DNA from: Oscillospiraceae bacterium
GTDB taxonomy: Bacteria; Bacillota; Clostridia; Oscillospirales; Oscillospiraceae
Assembly: GCA_017439805.1 (NCBI GenBank)
Contig: JAFSIK010000011.1
Location: 1 to 43,274, forward strand
Length of the DNA stretch: 43,274 nucleotides
Direction of reading: 5' to 3'
Part shown: positions 31,728 through 39,851 of the stretch, piece by piece
Layout: each line of letters begins with the position of its first letter
How positions within the stretch are numbered: position 1 is the stretch's first letter
Made by a program: the position numbers and the translations under genes
Notes under the pieces: model-generated
What the model was told of the DNA's origin: nothing
Databases searched by the model: none
The model's input: the letters and a program-made list of their open reading frames with translations, nothing else

Positions 31728-31826
31728 GCAAATCCGCACTATTTTTGCCCATCTACATAGAATGTTAAAGAAGGCAGCAAAAACGGCCAAGAGCCGTCCG
31801 CCAATAAAAATTTAGGAGGTATAAAA

Positions 31827-32642
31827 ATGCCGGAAACCGTACTGCCCGGCCCCATCTGCAACGCCAACGACGTTACCGAGGCCGTGAGCATACACACCGG
31901 AAGAGTCTACGATTCATGCCGTGACAAGGACTGTATCGAAGATCTCAGAGTTTATCTCACACCCGCCAGCCAGGCTTTGGCGGACCAGGCTCTCAGCCTG
32001 AAATCCGCCGCCGCGGAGCTTCTGTATGTCTACATAGACGTGGAAAGCCTGCCATTCAACAAAGGATTTTACACTGTGGATGCCACGTACTTCTACCGTG
32101 TAACCGCAAACGCCTACACCGGCGTAGCCCGCCCCGGACAGATAGAGGGGCTGGCAATTTTCGAAAAGCGCGCCATACTTTTCGGCAGCGAGGGCAACAC
32201 CAAGGTGTTTTCCTCAAATGCTGCGGAGGGTGCGCTTGACTCCCAGATGCTCCCCGGCAGCAACAACCCTGTGGCCGTGGTTGAGGCGGTGGATCCCATC
32301 GTACTGTCCATCCGTACCACGGAAACCTGCGCCACCGCCCTTCCCTGCGGCAGTTCGCCCGACATTCCCAAGTCTCTGCTGGATGTTTTCGGCGGTGAAA
32401 TCAATTTCAGCACCACCGGCAAAAACATTTATGTGACTCTGGGCCAGTTCAGCGTCATCCGTCTGGAGCGGGACAGCCAGCTGCTTATCCCCGCCTTTGA
32501 TTTTACCCTGCCCGAGCGCGAATGTGACAATTCCTGCAGCGACGCTTCGCCCTGCGACCTTTTTGAAAGCATAGAATTCCCCGTTGCGGATTTCAGTCCC
32601 CCTTCAAGCTATGAAGGCCCCGCCCCCTGCGGATGCGAATAA
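31827..32642 (+). CDS. Protein of unknown function, possibly sporulation-linked
   Basis: A 271-residue protein with no signal peptide or membrane helix. It opens with PETVLPGPICNANDVTEAVS and contains IHTGRVYDSCRDKDCIEDLR, VYIDVESLPFNKGFYTVDAT and FEKRAILFGSEGNTKVFSS. It ends with a Cys-rich tail (NSCSDASPCDL, PAPCGCE). I recall similar proteins in gut Clostridia without any assigned function. The body looks beta-rich; Cys occur in the N-terminal CRDKDC and in the tail. AGGAGG precedes the ATG. Upstream, CATAGAAT (31760-31767) resembles a sporulation sigma-E -10 element, but this is weak evidence. It stands alone with its own terminator. Confidence 0.72.
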   Translation: MPETVLPGPICNANDVTEAVSIHTGRVYDSCRDKDCIEDLRVYLTPASQALADQALSLKSAAAELLYVYIDVESLPFNKGFYTVDATYFYRVTANAYTGVARPGQIEGLAIFEKRAILFGSEGNTKVFSSNAAEGALDSQMLPGSNNPVAVVEAVDPIVLSIRTTETCATALPCGSSPDIPKSLLDVFGGEINFSTTGKNIYVTLGQFSVIRLERDSQLLIPAFDFTLPERECDNSCSDASPCDLFESIEFPVADFSPPSSYEGPAPCGCE

Positions 32643-32671
32643 AAAAATCCCCGGTAAATCCGGGGATTTTT
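32643..32671. terminator. Bidirectional terminator between the unknown protein gene and radA
   Basis: AAAAATCCCCGG and CCGGGGATTTTT form a perfect 12-bp stem around TAAAT, filling the gap between two convergent genes. Confidence 0.9.
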
Positions 32672-32672
32672 C

Positions 32673-34043
32673 TTATCTTGTAAGTGCGGCTTCGATTGCT
32701 TCGCGGACATTTTTCGCCCGAAATACCTCCAGACCTTCGGGAAACACAATTCCGGCGCTGCCCTGTTTGGGGATTATTACCCGTCTGAAGCCAAGACGGG
32801 CGATTTCAGCCAGCCGCTGATTTAGGGAGGACACGGCGCGAAGCTCACCTGTAAGTCCCACTTCGCCCAGAGCCGCCATGGAGCTGTCCACCGGACAGTC
32901 CTTCATGCTGGAAGCCAATGCGATGACCGCGGGCAGGTCTGCCGCAGGCTCGTCCAGACGGAGGCCGCCGATAACATTCACGTAGGCGTCACAGGAGCCT
33001 ATATTCATGCCGCCCCGCTTTTCAAGCACGGCCAGGAGCAGCAGCAGGCGGTTAAAATCAAATCCGTCCGCCACCCGTCGGGTAACGGCCGCTCCGCTGC
33101 GGCTGACAAGAGCCTGAATCTCAGCAAGGAGAGGTCTTGTTCCCTCCATTACGCAGGCAACACAGGTACCCGGCACATTTACAGGTCTGCCGCTGAGCAA
33201 AGTCTCCGAGGGATTGGGTACCTCTCGAAGCCCCTTTTCCTCCATTTCAAAGACGCCTATTTCATTCGTGGAGCCAAAACGGTTCTTTGCCGCCCGGATT
33301 ATGCGGTAGCGGGTGTGGCTCTCACCCTCGAAATACAGCACACAGTCCACCATATGCTCCAGTATCTTGGGGCCGGCGATGTCGCCGTCTTTATTTACAT
33401 GGCCAACCACAAAAACCGTTATTCCGTTTTCCTTGGCCAGCTTCATAAGAGCCATGGTGCAGCCCTTGATCTGGCTGACGCTGCCGGGAGCGCCGGTACC
33501 GTCGGGGTCGTAGAGAGTCTGAATTGAGTCAACGATAACAACATTCGGTCCGGTCTTTTCAACGGCGGAAAGCACCGCGTCAAGGCTGGTTTCCGGGAGA
33601 ACGGACAGACCGTCACCCTTTACATTCAAACGGTTTGCACGCATTTTAAGCTGGTTTGCGCTTTCTTCACCGGTAACGTAGAGCACATCCGCAAAGCGTC
33701 CAATATGCATGCACATCTGCAGCAGCAGAGTGGATTTGCCGATACCGGGAGCGCCGCCCACAAGCACCAGAGCGCCCACTACCGCTCCACCGCCCAAAAC
33801 CCGGTCAAGCTCCTCAATACCGGTGGAAAACCTTATTTCGTCCGCTCCGCCTATTTCTGCCAGTTTTACAGGCTTTCCCTCACGGGCGCTTTTTGCGCCG
33901 GAGAAAGATTTTTTAGAGGACACCGCAGGGGCGGCCTCACCCTCCGCCAGAGTGTTCCACTTGCCGCAGGCGGGACACTGGCCCGACCATTTGGCAAATT
34001 CGTTCCCGCATTCGGTGCAGTAAAATATTTTCTTGGCTTTCAT
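32673..34043 (-). CDS. radA: DNA repair protein RadA (Sms)
   Basis: A 456-residue RecA-like helicase for recombination intermediates. The N-terminal zinc finger is YCTECGN with CPACGKWNT. Walker A is GGAPGIGKSTLLLQ, and the family-specific KNRFG motif is in AAKNRFGSTNEIGVFEM. The C-terminal Lon-like domain has GGLRLDEPAADLPAVIALAS and LGEVGLTGELRAV. Length is normal. It shares one base with the stop of the upstream amidase gene (TGATG), so translation is coupled. Confidence 0.96.
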   Translation of the reverse strand: MKAKKIFYCTECGNEFAKWSGQCPACGKWNTLAEGEAAPAVSSKKSFSGAKSAREGKPVKLAEIGGADEIRFSTGIEELDRVLGGGAVVGALVLVGGAPGIGKSTLLLQMCMHIGRFADVLYVTGEESANQLKMRANRLNVKGDGLSVLPETSLDAVLSAVEKTGPNVVIVDSIQTLYDPDGTGAPGSVSQIKGCTMALMKLAKENGITVFVVGHVNKDGDIAGPKILEHMVDCVLYFEGESHTRYRIIRAAKNRFGSTNEIGVFEMEEKGLREVPNPSETLLSGRPVNVPGTCVACVMEGTRPLLAEIQALVSRSGAAVTRRVADGFDFNRLLLLLAVLEKRGGMNIGSCDAYVNVIGGLRLDEPAADLPAVIALASSMKDCPVDSSMAALGEVGLTGELRAVSSLNQRLAEIARLGFRRVIIPKQGSAGIVFPEGLEVFRAKNVREAIEAALTR

Positions 34044-34774
34044 CAGCTTTCCTCACTTCCCTGCCCTGCCGGGCTCTGCAAAAGAGCCGACAGCACTGCG
34101 CAGGCTATCTTTTTCTGGTATGTATCGGACTGCAGCAATTCAGCCTCATCCGGGTTTGACATGAAACCGCACTCAACAAGTATGGCGCCGCAGTTTATAT
34201 TCTGGAAAAGATACACACTTTCCGGCACAGGGGTAACGGTACGCTCATTTGAGGCATCAAGGCACAAACGCAGATTTTCCTGGGTGCGCTGCGCCGCAGC
34301 TTTTGACAGTTCATCGTCTGCATAAAACACCTGGGCGCCGCTGTATTTCGGGTTTGTGTAGCTGTTTTGGTGTATGCTTACCAAAAAGGCGTTGTCAACG
34401 CCGTTTATAAGAGCGACACGGTTTTTAAGGTCGGATACCTTCTGCTGGCGGATGGTCACCGCCTCCGGGGAATGTATGGAGTATTCGTCCTGTCGGGTCA
34501 ATATGGTTTCAACCCCGAAAAATCCGGAAAGGGCGCGCAGCTTCATCGCAATCTGCAGATTTATATCGCTCTCAATTGCTCCCTGCGCCGAGACCGCGCC
34601 GCCGTCGGGGATTCCGTGTCCCGGGTCTATTATAAGTATATCGGTACCGCCTTCAAAAGGCGCAAAAGCACTCTTTGTTTCAGCTGCACTGCCAAGCAGG
34701 AACGCAAGTACCCCAAACGCTATAAGAGCACATAAAATCATAAAGCCGGTTTTTTCAAAAATCCTTTTCATCAC
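34043..34774 (-). CDS. N-acetylmuramoyl-L-alanine amidase, CwlD-like
   Basis: A 243-residue Amidase_3 enzyme with one N-terminal membrane helix or signal anchor (GFMILCALIAFGVLAFLLG). Zinc and catalytic residues are in IIDPGHGIPDGG, AIESDIN, LVSIHQNSY and ILVECGFMSNPDEA. It cuts the stem peptide from muramic acid. Size and architecture match CwlD, which makes muramic-delta-lactam in spore cortex. CwlD is therefore the best guess, but another wall amidase is possible. GGAGG lies 7 bases before ATG 34774. It is in an operon with radA. Confidence 0.88.
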   Translation of the reverse strand: MMKRIFEKTGFMILCALIAFGVLAFLLGSAAETKSAFAPFEGGTDILIIDPGHGIPDGGAVSAQGAIESDINLQIAMKLRALSGFFGVETILTRQDEYSIHSPEAVTIRQQKVSDLKNRVALINGVDNAFLVSIHQNSYTNPKYSGAQVFYADDELSKAAAQRTQENLRLCLDASNERTVTPVPESVYLFQNINCGAILVECGFMSNPDEAELLQSDTYQKKIACAVLSALLQSPAGQGSEES

Positions 34775-34994
34775 TTCGCCTCCGGTACATTAAATGCACG
34801 GAAAAAGGCGAATATTCTTAATAAAAAATTTACCCATTTTTCCTGCCAAGTGATGTATAATATTACATGTTAAAAAAATGTATATTTTTTTCGTCATAAT
34901 ATAGCATTATTTTACTGTATAGATTATAATATTCTTCAGTAAATAAATCAACATTTCCATATATGCCTAATCCGGTGTACAAAGGAGTCTGCAA

Positions 34995-36212
34995 ATGAAG
35001 CTGAATAACCAGCGCTGGAAAAAGAAAAGATGGGTACCATACACCATTGCCACATGTGCGGCAGTGGCGCTGTTGGTTTTTCTGACTCATCTTGACGTTC
35101 TTTTTGCGGGTGTAAAGGCTCTGGTGCGTTTTGTGTCCCCCGTGCTCATCGGTATGGTCATCGCATATATTCTCAATCCTCTGGTTAATTTCCTGCAGCG
35201 CAAGGTATTCGGAAAAATGAAGCGGCAGAAGCTGGCTCATGCTCTGTCGGTTCTGATAACTCTCGTTGTGGTTCTGGTAATTCTGGTCGTTGTAATCATT
35301 GTGCTTGTACCTCCTCTTGCAAACAGCGTTATTACGCTGATAACAAACATCGGCGGCTACGTTGCCTCCCTGACAGGCATGCTTGAAACCCTCAGCAGCA
35401 GCGCCTCTCAGGTACACATTGACCTTACAGGCATTACGGAAAAAATCACCGAGCTGCTTGAAAAGCTGCCAAGACTCGTCACCGACAATTTTGACGTAAT
35501 TCTCACAAAAGGCGCCGGTATCGGCAGCGGAATTTTCAGTCTTATCATCGGCATCATTCTGGCAGTTTACTTCATGCTCCACAAATCCGGACTCCACAGC
35601 GGCATCCGCAGACTGCTGCGTGCTCTCTTCATTGACAAAAAGTACGCAAAAATCTCCGATTTCTGGTACCGCTGCGACAAAATCCTCGTTCATTACATCA
35701 TCTACAACCTGCTGGACGCGCTGATAATCGGTGTGGCAAACGCCATATTCATGCTGATTGCCGGCATGCCTTTTGTGCCTCTTATTTCCATCGTTGTAGG
35801 CGTTACAAATCTGGCCCCCACTTACGGCCCCATCGTGGGTGCCGTAATCGGTGCTTTCATACTTGTTCTGGTCAACCCCTGGTTTGCGCTGTGGTTCCTC
35901 GTTTTCACCATCGTGCTCCAGTTCTGCGACGGATACATACTCAAACCCAAGCTCTTCGGCGATACTCTCAGCGTTTCTCCTCTGTGGATACTTATCTGCG
36001 TGGTTGTATTGGGACGTATGTTCGATGTGTTCGGAATGCTTCTGGCTATCCCCTTTGCCGCCATTTCCGACTTTGTTTTCAGAGATATTATTATGCTCAA
36101 GCTTGAACAGCGTAAGATAAAGCGTATGAAAAAACTTGAAGAAGAGGAATCCGAAGACGAAATCCGCGTTCATCTGGAAGATGACGAATTTGATGACGAC
36201 AGAGATAAATAA
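34995..36212 (+). CDS. AI-2E family transporter
   Basis: A 405-residue membrane protein with about eight helices. Family features: FVSPVLIGMVIAYILNPLV, VPLISIVVGVTNLAPTYGPI (second half) and DGYILKPKLFGDTLSVSPLW. The C-terminal tail is strongly charged (LEEEESEDEIRVHLEDDEFD) and cytoplasmic. Members include PerM, YtvI and Na+/H+ antiporter-like proteins; substrate unknown. AAAGGAG precedes ATG 34995. Upstream 34775-34994 is AT-rich with a TATAAT but no clear -35. It ends in a shared terminator. Confidence 0.9.
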   Translation: MKLNNQRWKKKRWVPYTIATCAAVALLVFLTHLDVLFAGVKALVRFVSPVLIGMVIAYILNPLVNFLQRKVFGKMKRQKLAHALSVLITLVVVLVILVVVIIVLVPPLANSVITLITNIGGYVASLTGMLETLSSSASQVHIDLTGITEKITELLEKLPRLVTDNFDVILTKGAGIGSGIFSLIIGIILAVYFMLHKSGLHSGIRRLLRALFIDKKYAKISDFWYRCDKILVHYIIYNLLDALIIGVANAIFMLIAGMPFVPLISIVVGVTNLAPTYGPIVGAVIGAFILVLVNPWFALWFLVFTIVLQFCDGYILKPKLFGDTLSVSPLWILICVVVLGRMFDVFGMLLAIPFAAISDFVFRDIIMLKLEQRKIKRMKKLEEEESEDEIRVHLEDDEFDDDRDK

Positions 36213-36216
36213 AAAA

Positions 36217-36253
36217 GAAAAATCCCGGCGGAAATTCCGCCGGGATAATTTTA
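36217..36253. terminator. Bidirectional terminator between the AI-2E transporter and satP genes
   Basis: A perfect 10-bp stem ATCCCGGCGG/CCGCCGGGAT around AAATT with A-rich and T-rich flanks. Confidence 0.88.
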
Positions 36254-36258
36254 TGTAT

Positions 36259-36822
36259 TTACAGGGGCAGGATGGTCTTGCCGAACTCACCGTTGACGAT
36301 CTGGCCAACAGCGGAGTAAATGGCGCACAGGCCGCAGATGATGCCTTCGATGCCGGCGATGATGCACAGAACGTGGCTGCCGGTGAATTTCTCAATGGCC
36401 AGAATAAGGAACAGAACGGTCAGGGTCAGGAATACAGCCTGGGTAGCTCTGTTGTGCTTGAGGGTGCCGATGAACATAAACAGAGTGAAGATGCACCACA
36501 GAAGCATATAGAAGCCCATGGAGTTTCCGTCGGGAGCGGCAATGCCGGCTGCAGCAAAGGGATTGACCCAGATGAAAACCAGAGACCACCAGAAAGTGCC
36601 GTAGGCGGTGAAAGCGGTGCCGCCGAAAGTGTTGCCGTGCTTGAACTCAAGGATGCCGGCAATGATCTGAGCAAGGCCGCCCAGGGCGATGCCCATGGCA
36701 ACGATTACGATGGAGAGATCCAGCACGCCGCTGTTATGCAGGTTAAGCAGAACGGTGGTCATGCCGAAACCCATCAGGCCAAGAGGGCCGGGATTGGCAG
36801 TTTTTACGCCGGGGGTAGACAT
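36259..36822 (-). CDS. GPR1/FUN34/YaaH family acetate transporter (SatP-like)
   Basis: A 187-residue protein with six membrane helices. The family signature NPGPLGLMGFGMTTVLLNLH is near the N terminus and the C-terminal half has VNPFAAAGIAAPDG and IAGIEGIICGLCAIYSAVGQ. Members carry acetate or succinate with protons. Start 36822 is preceded by AAGGAAGG; the longer frame from 36897 spans the promoter and is wrong. Acetate export fits an anaerobic fermenter that also has an aldehyde-to-acid enzyme, but this link is inferred. Confidence 0.92.
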   Translation of the reverse strand: MSTPGVKTANPGPLGLMGFGMTTVLLNLHNSGVLDLSIVIVAMGIALGGLAQIIAGILEFKHGNTFGGTAFTAYGTFWWSLVFIWVNPFAAAGIAAPDGNSMGFYMLLWCIFTLFMFIGTLKHNRATQAVFLTLTVLFLILAIEKFTGSHVLCIIAGIEGIICGLCAIYSAVGQIVNGEFGKTILPL

Positions 36823-36865
36823 TTTAAATTCCTTCCTTCTTCTTATCTTTGTAATAAACACGCTG

Positions 36866-36894
36866 ATTATACTGAAATAACTCAAAAATTGCAA
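36866..36894 (-). promoter_or_regulatory. Promoter of the satP-like gene
   Basis: Minus strand: TTGCAA (36894-36889), 17 bp, perfect TATAAT (36871-36866), 44 bases before the chosen ATG. Confidence 0.75.
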
Positions 36895-36948
36895 CATTTT
36901 CTTTTTTTACGGCAGATTGCAAATAATAAAGTAATTCGTTTTTTGCGC

Positions 36949-36977
36949 TTTACTTACGTAAAAAGGCGGATTATAAT
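36949..36977 (+). promoter_or_regulatory. Promoter of the MocR-like gene
   Basis: TTTACT (36949-36954), 17 bp, perfect TATAAT (36972-36977). A small dyad TTTAC-TTAC-GTAAA overlaps the -35 and could bind the MocR-like protein itself. Confidence 0.6.
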
Positions 36978-37028
36978 GAAATTTGAGCTTGTCTGAAAAC
37001 ACATTTTGCACGAAACGGATATATCCAG

Positions 37029-38117
37029 ATGAAAAAAAAATTTGCATATCTGCAGCTCTACAGCCGCATCCGTCAAAATATAATAGATAAAGTTTACCCC
37101 TATGGCTCAAGGCTTCCGTCAAAGCGGACTCTTGCCGAACAGTCCGGTGTCAGCGTAATCACCGTCGAGCACGCTTACAACATCCTTTGTGACGAGGGAT
37201 ACGCAGAAGCCAGAGAACGCAGCGGGTATTTCGTAATTTACCGGGAAAAAGACTGCCTGCCGGTGGTACAAACGGACATCAGAGTCTCCGCTCCCACCGT
37301 CCAGAGGCACAGTACAGACCACACCTTTCCTTTTACCGTTTTTGCAAAAACCATGCGTCGTGTGCTGTCAGATTACGGCGACAGGATTTTGATAAAATCC
37401 CCCAATGACGGCTGCCGTGAACTGCGCGAAGCCATTGCCGCCTATCTGGCCCGAAGCCGCGGCATAATGGTGCAATCTTCTCAGGTATTCATCGGCTCCG
37501 GCGCGGAGTACCTGTACTCCCTTGCCGTGCGGCTTTTCGGCCGTGACAGGATATTCGCCCTTGAGGACCCGTCATATGAGCAGATAAAAAGCGTATATCT
37601 TTCAAACGGTGTTCAGTGCGATATGCTTAAAATGGGGCCGGACGGTATTCGAAGCGAAGCTCTCCGCCGCACAAGGGCAACCGTGCTCCATGTAACCCCT
37701 TTCGACAGCTATCCCAGCGCCGTAACGGCCTCCGCCTCAAAGCGAAGAGAGTATATAACCTGGGCCAGAGAACGAAACGGTTTTATAGTCGAAGACGACT
37801 TTGCCTCCGAATTTTCTCCCTCCACCAAGTCTGAAGACACCCTTTTTTCCCTGGCTCCCGACGGGCCGGTAATATATATGAATACTTTTTCCAAAACCAT
37901 CGCGCCCTCCATAAGGGTGGGATATATGGTGCTGCCGGAATGTCTGCTTGAAAATTACCGGCAAAAAACCGGCTTTTACTCATGCACCGTCCCCACCTTT
38001 GAGCAATACGTGCTGGCGGAATTTATAAACAGCGGCGATTTCGAGCGCCACATCAACCGCGTGCGCAGGAACATACGCCGTCAGCGCGGAAAATCTCAAA
38101 AGGAGGTCTGCAGATGA
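37029..38117 (+). CDS. MocR/GntR-type regulator, C-terminally truncated
   Basis: A 362-residue protein. The GntR winged helix occupies about residues 1-70 (YGSRLPSKRTLAEQSGVSVI). A fold-type I aminotransferase domain follows, with SPNDGCRELREAIAAYLARS, VFIGSGAEYLYSLAVRLF, the Asp in VEDDFASEF and the PLP lysine in NTFSKTIAPSIRVGY. MocR proteins are usually 460-500 residues. This one stops just after ERHINRVRRNIRRQR, so the last 90-100 residues (small C-terminal subdomain) are missing. Its stop overlaps the MATE start by 4 bases (ATGA). The two genes form an operon, so it probably controls the exporter. Whether it still binds PLP is unclear. Confidence 0.85.
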   Translation: MKKKFAYLQLYSRIRQNIIDKVYPYGSRLPSKRTLAEQSGVSVITVEHAYNILCDEGYAEARERSGYFVIYREKDCLPVVQTDIRVSAPTVQRHSTDHTFPFTVFAKTMRRVLSDYGDRILIKSPNDGCRELREAIAAYLARSRGIMVQSSQVFIGSGAEYLYSLAVRLFGRDRIFALEDPSYEQIKSVYLSNGVQCDMLKMGPDGIRSEALRRTRATVLHVTPFDSYPSAVTASASKRREYITWARERNGFIVEDDFASEFSPSTKSEDTLFSLAPDGPVIYMNTFSKTIAPSIRVGYMVLPECLLENYRQKTGFYSCTVPTFEQYVLAEFINSGDFERHINRVRRNIRRQRGKSQKEVCR

Positions 38118-39496
38118 GCAGTGCAGTAACAGAAAATCCCCTGGGCACTATGCCCACGGGCAAACTTATATTCAAATATGCCGTGCCCGCGGTCATAAGT
38201 CTGCTGGTAAGCTCTTTGTACAACATAGTAGACCAGATTTTTATCGGTCAGGGGGTCGGTCTGCTGGGCAACGCCGCAACCAACGTATCCTTCCCCGTTA
38301 CAACAATTACCACGGCTCTGGCATTGATGATAGGCATTGGCACGGCGGCAAATTTTAATTTAAAGCAGGGCGCCGGTCAGCGGGATGAAGCCCGCAGAAT
38401 TGCCGGTAACGGCCTGTTTTTTCTGATTGTATTCGGTGTGGCTATCGCCGCAATTATCGGTATTTTCCTGCCCAAACTGCTGTGGGCCTTTGGCGCCACC
38501 TCTGAAAATTACTCCTATGCAAGGGATTACACCTCCATCACCGTTTTCGGTCTGCCGCTGGTGATTTTCTCTACCGGTGCAAGCTACCTTATTCGCTCCG
38601 ACGGCCGTCCGGCATACTCGATGATATGCACTCTGTCCGGAGCGGTGCTCAACACCATCCTTGACCCCATTTTTATTTTCCCTCTGGCAATGGGCATGAA
38701 GGGTGCCGCGCTTGCCACTGTTATAGGGCAGGTTGTATCTGCGGTAATGGCGGCGGCGTACATCATAAAAACCAGACTTGCAACTGTTGAGCTTGACCGC
38801 AGAGCCTTTATCCCCAGCGGAAAAATTCTCAGAATGATAGTGGCTCTCGGTTTGGCACCCTGTCTTACCCACGTTGCAATGACAATCGTGCAGATTGTTA
38901 TGAACAACACCCTCACTCATTACGGTGAGCTTTCCGTATACGGCAAGGAAATACCTCTGGCAGTTGTGGGCGTCATTATGAAGGTCAACACTCTGCTGAT
39001 GGGCTTTACCGTTGGCATTTCCCAGGGTTGTCAGCCCATATTCGGGTACAACTTCGGACACAGAAATTACAGCCGCACAAGAGAAACTCTTATAAAGGGT
39101 CTTGGGGCAAGCATTGTTATCTCTCTCGTATTCTTCCTGTGCTTTCAGCTCTTCCCCAGACAGATAGTTTCCATATTCGGCACGGGCAGCGAGCTGTATT
39201 ACGAATTTGCGGAGAAATTCTTCCGTATTTTCCTTATGCTGACCTTCGGCAACGCTGTTCAACCCATTATCGCAAATTTCTTCAACTCCATCGGCAAACC
39301 TATTATCAGCATCGTTTTGTCTATGTCCAGGCAGATAATTTTCCTTGTGCCCGCGCTGCTGATATTCCCGATTTTCTTTGGAATAAGAGGCGTTTTGTTT
39401 GCCGGCCCCATAACAGACGCCGTATCAATAATTCTGGCCTCAGTTTTCCTGTCGATACACCTTAGACGTATGCCTAAAGACGGAGAACCTGTTTAA
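38114..39496 (+). CDS. MATE family multidrug/cation antiporter (second copy)
   Basis: A 460-residue exporter with 12 predicted helices. Signature stretches are TGKLIFKYAVPAVISLLVSS, LYNIVDQIFIGQGVGLLGNA and GISQGCQPIFGYNFGHRN. It is easily aligned with the first MATE protein over its whole length. AAAAGGAGG lies 7 bases before ATG 38114. It is translationally coupled to the MocR-like gene and followed by a terminator. Substrate unknown. Confidence 0.92.
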   Translation: MSSAVTENPLGTMPTGKLIFKYAVPAVISLLVSSLYNIVDQIFIGQGVGLLGNAATNVSFPVTTITTALALMIGIGTAANFNLKQGAGQRDEARRIAGNGLFFLIVFGVAIAAIIGIFLPKLLWAFGATSENYSYARDYTSITVFGLPLVIFSTGASYLIRSDGRPAYSMICTLSGAVLNTILDPIFIFPLAMGMKGAALATVIGQVVSAVMAAAYIIKTRLATVELDRRAFIPSGKILRMIVALGLAPCLTHVAMTIVQIVMNNTLTHYGELSVYGKEIPLAVVGVIMKVNTLLMGFTVGISQGCQPIFGYNFGHRNYSRTRETLIKGLGASIVISLVFFLCFQLFPRQIVSIFGTGSELYYEFAEKFFRIFLMLTFGNAVQPIIANFFNSIGKPIISIVLSMSRQIIFLVPALLIFPIFFGIRGVLFAGPITDAVSIILASVFLSIHLRRMPKDGEPV

Positions 39497-39501
39497 ACGC
39501 A

Positions 39502-39535
39502 AAAATGTCACGGTTTTAACCGTGACATTTTTTAT
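39502..39535 (+). terminator. Terminator of the second MATE gene
   Basis: AAAATGTCACGGTT and AACCGTGACATTTT form a near-perfect stem with a small T loop, followed by more T. A TTGACA follows at 39536 but is not paired with a -10 at usable distance. Confidence 0.88.
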
Positions 39536-39651
39536 TTGACACATAATCGACGCAAATAAATGTATAATGTTAAATATTCACCGTTTCAGTCCGATTTTTG
39601 AATTTTTCCATACACTAACAATCTCATTGGAAATGCGAAAAATAACTGCCT

Positions 39652-39691
39652 AAAAAACATCTCTCAGCGTTCCTGTAAAACGCTGAGAGAT
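39652..39691 (-). terminator. Terminator of the tRNA-Leu transcription unit
   Basis: A perfect 13-bp stem ATCTCTCAGCGTT (39659-39671 with 39679-39691) is followed on the minus strand by GTTTTTT. It sits 8 bases past the 3' CCA of the tRNA-Leu fragment, showing that the fragment is the original chromosomal 3' end of a tRNA gene. Confidence 0.85.
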
Positions 39692-39699
39692 ATTTCGGA

Positions 39700-39751
39700 T
39701 GGTGCGCCTGACAGGACTTGAACCTGCACGCCGGAGGCACGAGAACCTAAA
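39700..39751 (-). pseudogene. 3' fragment of tRNA-Leu (TAG), probable attachment site
   Basis: On the minus strand the sequence reads as the 3' two-fifths of a tRNA-Leu: anticodon loop TTTAGGT (39751-39745), stem TCTCG, long class II variable arm TGCCTCCGGCGT, T arm GCAGG-TTCAAGT-CCTGT, acceptor CAGGCGC, discriminator A and CCA (39702-39700). The matching 5' part (GCGCCTG acceptor strand, D arm, CGAGA) is absent; GGTTACATTACC stands there instead. The break at the anticodon loop is a known integrase crossover position. The intact tRNA-Leu is expected at the far end of the island, outside the window. Confidence 0.8.
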
Positions 39752-39754
39752 GGT

Positions 39755-39798
39755 AATGTAACCTCAGTGAAGGTTGGAAAGTTACCCGTAGTTACATT
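39755..39798. repeat. Inverted repeat at the island end
   Basis: AATGTAAC (39755-39762) and GTTACATT (39791-39798) are perfect inverted 8-mers 28 bases apart, starting 3 bases inside the tRNA fragment boundary. A further GTTAC lies at 39781. They could be integrase arm or core sites. No integrase gene is in the window. Confidence 0.4.
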
Positions 39799-39851
39799 GT
39801 GATAAAAGTACGGAACTACAATTGCAACCAGTTAGAGCAACTATGGCTATG

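Noticed and set aside
34863..36395. A 510-codon open frame on the minus strand
   Set aside because: Antisense to the AI-2E transporter gene and running across its promoter and terminator. Low-complexity Asn/His/Lys-rich translation without domain signal.
39536..39568. TTGACA followed by TATAAT upstream of the tRNA-Leu fragment
   Set aside because: The spacing is 21 bp, too long for a working sigma-A promoter, and it points toward a terminator. Probably chance.
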